Source of the DNA: an uncultured Porphyromonadaceae bacterium
GTDB lineage: Bacteria > Bacteroidota > Bacteroidia > Bacteroidales > Muribaculaceae
DNA length: 13,757 nucleotides
NCBI GenBank assembly: GCA_900540625.1
Contig: UQGP01000052.1
Coordinates: 1 to 13,757 of the forward strand
Reading direction: 5' to 3'
Shown here: positions 1 through 6,876 of the stretch, piece after piece
How positions within the stretch are numbered: position 1 is the first letter of the stretch
How the letters are laid out: each line of letters begins with the position of its first letter
Notes under the pieces: model-generated
The model's database searches: none
What the model was told of the DNA's origin: nothing
The model's input: only the letters and a program-made list of their open reading frames with translations
Position numbers and translations under genes: made by a program

Positions 1-75
1 AAGACCCTGGTAATTCCAAGGTCGTTAATCTTCCTCGTTTTTTGATGCGGTTGCCATGATTATGTGCGCGTATGA

Positions 76-107
76 TTTGAAGATTTGGATATAAATAACT
101 AAATTTG
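76..107 (+). promoter_or_regulatory. Bacteroides-type promoter for the TPR gene cluster
   Basis: A TTTG element at 76-79 is followed, after a 20-bp spacer, by TAAATTTG at 100-107. This matches the Bacteroidota housekeeping consensus (TTTG, 19-21 bp, TAnnTTTG) exactly. Transcription would start near 114 and leave a leader of roughly 55 nt before the ATG at 169. It is the only good promoter match seen between the window start and 6800, so it may serve all four genes up to 6720. That last point is inference. Confidence 0.6.
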
Positions 108-168
108 CATCAAATATGGCCGTAGCAATGCATGTCGGCCAAAGCGCTCACACGACACTCCATAAACA

Positions 169-3100
169 ATGAACAAGATAGTACTAATGACAGCTTTAGC
201 GGCGATAGGCATCGCCGCCCAAAGTCATGCAGCCGCCCAGGTTCCCGACTATGCCGATGCTCCTCGTCAGGGTGTGGGCGCATGCACGACCATCCCGACG
301 ACAGCCGCAGCACTCAGCCGGGCACGAGCACTCTACGAAGCAGGCAGCTACAACGCCGCACTCGACGAAGTACGCCGCACCTTGGAAGCCGCTCCCACTG
401 CGATTGGCACCAACGTGGCCGAACAGGCCGCTTGGCTCGAAGCTATGTGCCTTCACCGCCTCGGCGACAGCCGCGCACGCGACCGTTTAGAGCAATTCCT
501 CGACGCGTATCCGGCCTCGCTGATGCGCCAAGACGTGATGATGTGCATAGCCGATATTGAGTTCGAGCACAATTATGCCAAAGCCCTCGAGCTTTACCGA
601 CGCGTCGATGCATCCGCTCTCACCTCCGAAAGGCATGACGAATACGACTATCGCACGGCATATTGCTATCTCAAGCTTGGCGACTATGACAGCGCACAGA
701 CACTGATGATGTCCCTGCGTGACAAGCCCGAATACCGCGATGCCGCCACGTTCTACCTCGCATACATCGCCTACGCACAACGCCAGTATGATACGGCACT
801 CGAATTCTTCGGGCAGGCCAATACAGCCAAGGCCCCGGGAGACATGACGCCATACTACCTGGCACAAATATACTTTGTGCGCGAAGACTACAGCCGCTCA
901 CTGGACGAAGCACGCCGAATACTCGGCCGCGGCACCGCCGGCACCGCCGAATTCACCGCCGAGGCCAACCGCATCGCCGGCGAAAGCCTCTACCATCTCG
1001 ACCGCTTCGACGAAGCCGTACCACACATACGCGCATACGTTGACGCCACCATAGAGCCGCAGCCCACAGCACTGTACATCCTCGGCGTCAGCGAATACAA
1101 CAGCGGCGAATACGCCAATGCCGTACAAACCCTGCGCCGAGTGTGCGACAGCCCCTCGGCCATGGGACAAAACGCCTATCTGTACATCGGACAGGCATTG
1201 CTAAAACAAAACGATACAGACGCAGCCATTATGGCGTTTGACCGCGCCGCGCGCATGACCTTCGATAACTCGGCCCGCGAAAACGCCTATTACAACTACG
1301 CTGTGGCACTGTCGCGCGGCGGCAGCGTACCTTTTGGCTCGTCCGTCAAGACTTTTGAGGAATATCTCGAACTGTTCCCCGAAAGCGCCCATAGTGACAT
1401 CGTACGCCGATATATCATAGCCGGATACGTCACCGACCGCAATTACGATGCAGCAATAGCATCCATCAACCGCACGTCCAATCCCTCGGCCGAAGTCCTC
1501 GCCGCCAAGCAACAAGTACTCTACGCCTTGGGGCTGCGTGACCTTGGCGCCGGCCGCCGCGGAGATGCCATAGCACGCCTCGAACAAGCCTTGGAGCTTG
1601 CCCGGTACGACAATAAAGTGGCCCATGAAACCCTTATGGCTTTAGGCGAAGCATACCTGCTTGACAACCAGTATACCAATGCCGCCGAAAATCTCAAAGC
1701 ATATCTTCAAGAAGCCTCGGGCAAAAACGCCAACACCCGTCTGGCCTACTACGACCTTGGATACGCCGAATTAGGACTTAAACACTACGGACTGGCAGCC
1801 AACGCCTTCCGCAACGTCATTGACAGCCCGGGCAGCATGTCCAAGCACATTGTGGCAGATGCATACACACGTCTGGGCGATGCCCACTATTACCAAAAGC
1901 ACTGGGAACAGGCACGCAAGGCATACGCCCACGCCTTTGACATGGCACCACGCACCGGCGACTACCCACTGTTTCAGCAAGCCGTCATAGCATCCTACAC
2001 CTCCGACCAGGCCGAACGCCTGCGCCTGCTACAGCTTCTGCGCAAAGATTTCCCATCTTCATCGCTGATGCCGGAGGCACTGCTCGAAACAGCCGAAGCC
2101 TACCAGCTCAGCGGCGACAACGAAAACGCCGAACGCACGCTCAACGACCTCACCTCCAAATATCCGGCCACACAGCAAGGCCGTCAAGCGCTGCTGTATC
2201 TGGCCAACATCCGTGCCGATGCGGGCCAGAAAGACGAAGCAGCCACAACATATGCACGCCTCATACGCGAATACCCCACCAGTGCCGAAGCACGTCAAGC
2301 CGCCGAAGTACTCAAACGCTACGCCGCCGATGCCGGCGAGATGGATCGCTACGAGCAGTTCATTGCCGGAATAGACAACGCGCCGCGTCTCGAAGCCGCC
2401 GAATCGGACCGCTTATCCTTCGAGGCTGCCGAGGAACAATACCTTGACGGACGCGGAATTACAGCCATGCGCCGCTACCTCAAGAATTATCCCAAAGGCC
2501 ACAACCGTCACCGCGCATTGGCCTATCTGATGGACGAAGCATCGGAACGCCAAGCCACCGCCGAGGCATACAAATACGCATCGACCATCGTCACCGAGTA
2601 CCCCGATGCCGAAGCGGCCGAAGACGCTCTGGCCATAGTGGCTGCATACGACTATGCCCAAGGACGCCAAGGCAATGCCCGCGATGCGTGGACAAAGCTG
2701 AGCCAACGCGCCTCGACGCCCGAAAACGCCAATGCGGCACGTATGGGCCTGATGCGCATAGCTCGCGACCAAGGCGATGCCTCGGCATTGCGTGACGCCG
2801 CGCAGTCCGTCCTGTCATCCTCGACTCTGGGCGCGCAAGACAAAACCGAAGCGGCATTCTCGCTGGGTCTGGCCGAGCACCTTGCCGGAAACGACGAAGC
2901 CGCACGACAAATGTGGTCCAAACTGGCCAAAGACGCCTCGGACATCTACGGAGCCAAAGCCGCCGTATATCTGGCGCAAAACTACCTCGACCATCAGATG
3001 AACGACGAGGCTCTTGCCACGGCCGAGACATTCACCGCCTCGGGCACGCCACACCAGTATTGGCTGGCGCGAGGTTTTATAGTTCTGAGCGATGCTATGC

Positions 3101-3216
3101 GCGCCAAAGGCAAGGTTTTCGAAGCCGATGAGTACCTACGCGCCGTACGCTCCAATTACACCGGCGACGAAGCCGACATTTTTGACGCCATAGACTCGCG
3201 CCTCGGAGGCAAATAA
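169..3216 (+). CDS. Secreted tetratricopeptide repeat protein (1015 aa)
   Basis: This is a large exported TPR protein, probably a periplasmic or outer-membrane-associated scaffold; no enzymatic motif is visible. Residues 1 to about 21-23 form a signal peptide (MNK, a hydrophobic stretch, then a SHA-AAQ type cleavage site). Almost all the rest is helix-turn-helix repeats with the TPR pattern of small and aromatic residues, for example around residues 48-76 (ARALYEAGSYNAALDEVRR) and later units containing ALYILGVSEYNSGEYANAV, LGEAYLLDNQYTNAAENL and LGDAHYYQKHWEQARKAY. The C-terminal third also has CpoB/YbgF- or BamD-like repeats that end in YP (NERTL-type helices followed by SKYP or REYP). The ATG at 169 is chosen because it immediately precedes the signal peptide and fits the promoter at 76-107. 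No Shine-Dalgarno sequence is seen, as is usual in this phylum. The next gene, 73 nt downstream, encodes an outer membrane barrel, so the two may act together. The exact function is not known to me. Confidence 0.88.
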   Translation: MNKIVLMTALAAIGIAAQSHAAAQVPDYADAPRQGVGACTTIPTTAAALSRARALYEAGSYNAALDEVRRTLEAAPTAIGTNVAEQAAWLEAMCLHRLGDSRARDRLEQFLDAYPASLMRQDVMMCIADIEFEHNYAKALELYRRVDASALTSERHDEYDYRTAYCYLKLGDYDSAQTLMMSLRDKPEYRDAATFYLAYIAYAQRQYDTALEFFGQANTAKAPGDMTPYYLAQIYFVREDYSRSLDEARRILGRGTAGTAEFTAEANRIAGESLYHLDRFDEAVPHIRAYVDATIEPQPTALYILGVSEYNSGEYANAVQTLRRVCDSPSAMGQNAYLYIGQALLKQNDTDAAIMAFDRAARMTFDNSARENAYYNYAVALSRGGSVPFGSSVKTFEEYLELFPESAHSDIVRRYIIAGYVTDRNYDAAIASINRTSNPSAEVLAAKQQVLYALGLRDLGAGRRGDAIARLEQALELARYDNKVAHETLMALGEAYLLDNQYTNAAENLKAYLQEASGKNANTRLAYYDLGYAELGLKHYGLAANAFRNVIDSPGSMSKHIVADAYTRLGDAHYYQKHWEQARKAYAHAFDMAPRTGDYPLFQQAVIASYTSDQAERLRLLQLLRKDFPSSSLMPEALLETAEAYQLSGDNENAERTLNDLTSKYPATQQGRQALLYLANIRADAGQKDEAATTYARLIREYPTSAEARQAAEVLKRYAADAGEMDRYEQFIAGIDNAPRLEAAESDRLSFEAAEEQYLDGRGITAMRRYLKNYPKGHNRHRALAYLMDEASERQATAEAYKYASTIVTEYPDAEAAEDALAIVAAYDYAQGRQGNARDAWTKLSQRASTPENANAARMGLMRIARDQGDASALRDAAQSVLSSSTLGAQDKTEAAFSLGLAEHLAGNDEAARQMWSKLAKDASDIYGAKAAVYLAQNYLDHQMNDEALATAETFTASGTPHQYWLARGFIVLSDAMRAKGKVFEADEYLRAVRSNYTGDEADIFDAIDSRLGGK

Positions 3217-3289
3217 TACAGCAAAACGACGCCGTCACCGATACCGCGCGCCCAAATATACACACGTTCATACATTATATAATATATAT

Positions 3290-5089
3290 ATGACCCTCTT
3301 ACAGCACATACAGCCGCGCCGCGCCGCCCTGATGGTTGCCGCCATCTCCGTCGTTGCCGCCTCGGCACAGAATATGTCCACCCAAATCGTTGTCGAGCGC
3401 CAAATCGAGCCCGAATATCGCCAAGCAGTACGCCCTTCGGGTGTTTCGCCGGTGGCACTGACGCCCACGGTGACCACCCCGAGATTGTCCGCAGCGCCCT
3501 ACTCGGCTCTGGCCCAACTTGACGCCTCATTGTCGATGCTCGAACCAGCCGCATGGGGTGATACATTGTATGTCAGCCCATTCCGCGGATACGCCAATCT
3601 CGGATACCTGCCTGCGGCCAACGTCGCAGCATCCGTGGGCTACTCCTTCATCAATACCCGTGACACACGTGTCAGTGCTTTTGTCAGCTACCTGGCCAAT
3701 AAGTACCACGGCTACCGCGACGCCGCGGAAGGTCAACGCGCACAGACGGATTACTCGCACCAAGAGTTACGCATAGGTGCCGATGCACTCCACCGCCTCG
3801 ACCGCCGAAATACACTTGCCGCATCCGTAGGATACGTTTTCGGAAGCGCCCAAATGCCCGAATATGCGTCAGGCCCGGCAAGCACCTTCAAACAAAATGC
3901 CAACCGCGCATATTTTACCGCCGACTGGTCGCACCGCAGCTCTTTCGCCGCCGATGCCGGCGCCTCGGTCCGCTATTTCGGCTTCACCAAGGACGTATAC
4001 AATACCGGAGCATCGACAGACGCACTTCTGCCCAACGACCCGATGACCGAAGCATTGTATAATGTCCACGGCAACATCGCCGCCATCGCCGGCAAGTGGT
4101 CCTTCCGCCTGCGCGCCGCCGCCACCTGGCAGCATCACAGCCCCGCCGCCGGAGGCTTATACGCTTATGCAGCGGACGATGAGGTCTCGGACGACGCATT
4201 GTTCGGCTACGCACACTACGACTACCACACCAACGCACTATACACCTTCACACCCTCGGCCGAAGTACGCAGCGGGTCGTTCACCGGAATTTTCGGTATA
4301 CGTCTCGACCTCAGCCACGGCGGATTCTCCAAGAAATTCTATGCGACCCCGGATGTACGCCTCAATTGGCAAATATCCTCGCGTGTAGCACTTTGGGGAC
4401 GCGTCGGCGGCGGCAAAGTGCTCAATACGCTCGAAGACCTCTACGCATACACCCCCTATATGTCCGGAGCCTACGGATATGATATGTCATCAATACCCGT
4501 CACCGTGGATGCCGGCATCAATATGGGTCCGTTCAGCGGTTTTTCCATCGCCTTGGAAATCGGCGGTGCCACTGCCGAAAATTGGCTGATGCCGGCTATG
4601 GTCAACGGTGCCAACTGCTACGAAATGACCAAGGTAGCCGGAATACACTACCGTGCCGCTTTGGCGTGGGATGCCTTGAAATGGTTCTCGGCGCACGCCT
4701 CCATCGAAGGAGCAACCCATTCGGAAGACGGCGGCGACGGCGGATACTATCTGTGGCGCGACCGCGCGCGCTGGCAGACAAATGTCGGCATAACTCTGCG
4801 TCCGGTCAAGCCCATGACACTGTCTGTAGATTGGAACCTGCGCACCAAACGCCGCGCCTACGAATTGGGCAGCGCCTCACTCATCGGCTTGGGCTTCCTC
4901 TACCACAAAGCCGACGTCATCAACCTCGGCAATATCAACGACATAAGCGCCTCGGCCGCATGGCAGTTCAGCGAACGCCTCAGCGCACACGTACAACTGA
5001 CCAATATTCTGTGCCGTCGCTATTACATCATTCCCGGCGTGGCATCTGCACATCTGGGCGGAACATTCGGAGTGTCATATCAATTCTGA
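3290..5089 (+). CDS. Outer membrane beta-barrel protein, TonB-receptor-like but without a plug (599 aa)
   Basis: This is a predicted outer membrane beta-barrel. Residues 1-26 form a signal peptide (basic QPRR, hydrophobic core, cleavage after ASA before QN). A short periplasmic segment follows (IVVERQIEPEYR at about 33-44, then a Pro/Thr/Ser-rich stretch). From about residue 90 to the end there are alternating polar/hydrophobic strands rich in Tyr, Ala and Gly, such as NVAASVGYSFI and RSGSFTGIFGIRLDLSHGGF. The protein ends in FGVSYQF; a terminal Phe is the usual signal for BAM-dependent assembly. No TonB-receptor plug domain or TonB box is evident and the length is short for a TonB-dependent receptor, although automated annotation might still give it that name. 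The ATG at 3290 gives an intact signal peptide; the next Met (residue 15) would destroy it. The preceding 73-nt gap is AT-rich with no clear promoter, so co-transcription with the TPR gene is likely. The ligand or cargo is unknown. Confidence 0.8.
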   Translation: MTLLQHIQPRRAALMVAAISVVAASAQNMSTQIVVERQIEPEYRQAVRPSGVSPVALTPTVTTPRLSAAPYSALAQLDASLSMLEPAAWGDTLYVSPFRGYANLGYLPAANVAASVGYSFINTRDTRVSAFVSYLANKYHGYRDAAEGQRAQTDYSHQELRIGADALHRLDRRNTLAASVGYVFGSAQMPEYASGPASTFKQNANRAYFTADWSHRSSFAADAGASVRYFGFTKDVYNTGASTDALLPNDPMTEALYNVHGNIAAIAGKWSFRLRAAATWQHHSPAAGGLYAYAADDEVSDDALFGYAHYDYHTNALYTFTPSAEVRSGSFTGIFGIRLDLSHGGFSKKFYATPDVRLNWQISSRVALWGRVGGGKVLNTLEDLYAYTPYMSGAYGYDMSSIPVTVDAGINMGPFSGFSIALEIGGATAENWLMPAMVNGANCYEMTKVAGIHYRAALAWDALKWFSAHASIEGATHSEDGGDGGYYLWRDRARWQTNVGITLRPVKPMTLSVDWNLRTKRRAYELGSASLIGLGFLYHKADVINLGNINDISASAAWQFSERLSAHVQLTNILCRRYYIIPGVASAHLGGTFGVSYQF

Positions 5090-5200
5090 CACCCTGACGG
5101 AACGTCACGCAACAAGCTAAATCTCAACCGCATAGACGTCCGACATCGCAACCCCGCTCCGCAATTGTTCTCACGCCAAAAACTCTAATATCAAACCGAT

Positions 5201-5656
5201 ATGGAACCGATACTTTCCGCATGGCTGATATGGCTTATAGCCGCAGCCATACTCGTAATCATCGAACTGCTGACCACGACCTACGCCGCGCTATGCCTCG
5301 TAGGCGGATGCCTGGCCGCAATGGTCTGCGCCATCTGCGACGGCGGACTGCAAATGCAACTATTGTTTGCCGCCATCGGAACCATCGCCACCTTCGTGGC
5401 CGGGAAACCGCTGCTACAGCACTACGGACTGCTGCGACACCGCCGTCCCGAGCCCAGCAATATGGACGCCTTGATAGGTCGCACCTGCTCCGTGACCGAT
5501 CGCATAGGCGGGGCTGACTCTCCCGGGCGAGTACGCATCGACGGCGACAGTTGGCAAGCCGTATCCGAAGATGGAACCCACATAGAAGTCGGCACACAAG
5601 TACGCGTCATACGCTATGACAGCATCATCCTCACCGTCCGATGCGCAGATATGTAG
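5201..5656 (+). CDS. NfeD family membrane protein (short form, 151 aa)
   Basis: This is an inner membrane protein of the short NfeD type, without the ClpP-like protease domain of long NfeD proteins. Three hydrophobic segments are visible at about residues 6-24, 27-47 and 50-67. A basic stretch (RHRRPEP) follows, then a C-terminal OB-fold-like domain at about 88-148 with the family pattern LIGRTCSVTD, GRVRIDGDSWQAVSEDG, IEVGTQVRVIRYDSIILTV. NfeD proteins are typically encoded beside SPFH/stomatin proteins and interact with them through this soluble domain; E. coli YbbK/QmcA is a known pair. That is exactly the arrangement here, with the SPFH gene 86 nt downstream on the same strand. The proposed role, inferred from the family, is organising or anchoring the SPFH assembly and membrane quality control. 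The ATG at 5201 starts just before the first membrane helix, and no better start is seen. Confidence 0.87.
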   Translation: MEPILSAWLIWLIAAAILVIIELLTTTYAALCLVGGCLAAMVCAICDGGLQMQLLFAAIGTIATFVAGKPLLQHYGLLRHRRPEPSNMDALIGRTCSVTDRIGGADSPGRVRIDGDSWQAVSEDGTHIEVGTQVRVIRYDSIILTVRCADM

Positions 5657-5742
5657 TCACCGAAACGACACCAACCGTACAAAACAAGACAAAACCAAAC
5701 CATACAATATAATTATACACCCCTTAAACATCTCAAAAGAAC

Positions 5743-6720
5743 ATGGAGTCAATCATCTTTTTGGCACTCGCCATTCTTATCGCCATCATCGTGGTACTCG
5801 CCGGCGTAAAAGTCGTGCCTCAGTCCGAAACACGCGTCATCGAACGCCTCGGCCGCTTCCACAGCGTTCTTCCTCCGGGACTTAACATCATCTGGCCCTT
5901 CATAGACAAGCCCAAGGTAATATACACCCGCCGCGTCGAAAGCGCCTATGGCGGCCGTACTATCGTCCGAATGACCGCCACCAGCTCCATAGACCTGCGC
6001 GAACAAGTCTACGACTTCCCCTCACAGCAAGTCATCACCAAGGACAACGTAACCACCGAAATCAACGCCCTATTATACTTCCAAATTGTCGACCCCAAGA
6101 AATCGGTATACGAAATCGACAACCTACCCAACGCCATCGAGAAACTTACCCAGACCTCACTGCGCAACGTCATCGGCGAACTCGAATTGGATGAGACCCT
6201 TACAAGCCGTGACACCATCAACAGCCGTCTGCAAAGCATCCTTGACGAAGCCACAAATAAATGGGGCGTCAAGGTCAACCGCGTCGAGCTGCAAGACATC
6301 ACACCTCCCGAAAGCGTGCGCGAAGCCATGGAGAAACAGATGCAGGCCGAGCGTAACCGTCGCGCCGAAATCCTGAACGCCGAAGGCGAAAAGAAGTCGC
6401 TGATACTCCGCTCCGAAGGCGAGCGCGAATCACGCATCAACGCCGCCGAAGCCGTCAAACGCTCCGAAATCCTACGCGCCGAGGGCGAGTCGCAAGCCAA
6501 AATCCTCCAAGCCCAAGGCGAAGCCGAGGCCATACGCTGCGTCGCTCAAGCCATCAGCTCGACCCAAACCGACCCCGCCACATACATGCTCGCCGTAAAA
6601 TACATCGAGACACTGCGTTCGATGACCAACGGCAAAGACACCAAAACTGTCTATATACCCTACGAAGCCACGGGCGTACTCTCGTCCATAGGCGCCATCA
6701 AAGACGTATTCAAAAGCTGA
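5743..6720 (+). CDS. SPFH/band 7 protein, paraslipin (QmcA/stomatin-like) family (325 aa)
   Basis: This is a membrane-anchored SPFH (stomatin/prohibitin/flotillin/HflK) protein that would form large oligomeric assemblies at the inner membrane. Residues 3-22 form one N-terminal hydrophobic anchor. Residues 23 to about 190 are the band 7 domain with hallmark stretches VIERLGRFHSVLPPGLNIIWPFID, QVITKDNVTTEINALLYFQI, LRNVIGELELDETLTSRD and WGVKVNRVELQDI. Residues 190 to about 265 form a charged coiled coil with repeated AEGE-type units (NAEGEKK, RSEGERE, RAEGES, AQGEAEA). The C-terminal part is shorter and more hydrophobic. The length agrees with E. coli QmcA (about 305 aa) and mitochondrial SLP-2-like proteins. 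The upstream NfeD gene is its usual partner. The leader from 5678 is almost free of G, and no promoter consensus is seen, so it is probably transcribed with the NfeD gene. The physiological role of the pair in Bacteroidota is not established here. Confidence 0.93.
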   Translation: MESIIFLALAILIAIIVVLAGVKVVPQSETRVIERLGRFHSVLPPGLNIIWPFIDKPKVIYTRRVESAYGGRTIVRMTATSSIDLREQVYDFPSQQVITKDNVTTEINALLYFQIVDPKKSVYEIDNLPNAIEKLTQTSLRNVIGELELDETLTSRDTINSRLQSILDEATNKWGVKVNRVELQDITPPESVREAMEKQMQAERNRRAEILNAEGEKKSLILRSEGERESRINAAEAVKRSEILRAEGESQAKILQAQGEAEAIRCVAQAISSTQTDPATYMLAVKYIETLRSMTNGKDTKTVYIPYEATGVLSSIGAIKDVFKS

Positions 6721-6805
6721 TACGCACCCCCTTTTGAAGCCCCAAAACGCACAAACACACGTCTAAACGCACAATTTTCGCCCCACTCGATGGCACTTAC
6801 AAGAT

Positions 6806-6820
6806 TTTGTCGTATATTTG
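6806..6820 (+). promoter_or_regulatory. secDF: Promoter-like element for secDF
   Basis: TATATTTG at 6813-6820 matches the Bacteroidota -7 consensus TAnnTTTG. At the expected 20-bp spacing upstream there is only GATG (6789-6792), a poor -33 element. The nearer TTTG at 6806-6809 is too close to serve. Transcription would start near 6827, leaving about 50 nt of A-rich, G-poor leader before the ATG at 6877. This suggests that secDF is transcribed at least partly independently of the SPFH gene. Confidence 0.45.
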
Positions 6821-6876
6821 CAGACTGAAATTTTATGTAGAAAATAATTAATCCAAAACTAACATAATTCTAAAAC

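Noticed and set aside
3..23. Inverted repeat GACCCTGG / CCAAGGTC at the left edge
   Set aside because: It has an 8-bp stem with one imperfect pair and a 5-nt loop, but no T-tract follows directly on the + strand, and the minus-strand tail is cut off by the window edge. It does not fit a tRNA T-arm.
132..560. 142-codon + frame overlapping the start of the TPR gene
   Set aside because: The product is Arg/Ser/Pro-rich and typical of an out-of-frame reading of GC-rich DNA. The overlapping TPR frame has a signal peptide and clear repeats.
4582..5097. 171-codon + frame inside the end of the barrel gene
   Set aside because: It is Arg/His/Pro-rich shadow sequence; the barrel frame carries a normal C-terminal strand ending in Phe.
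5095..5107. TGACG-GAA-CGTCA hairpin between the barrel and NfeD genes
   Set aside because: A 5-bp stem without a T-tract is too weak to call a terminator.
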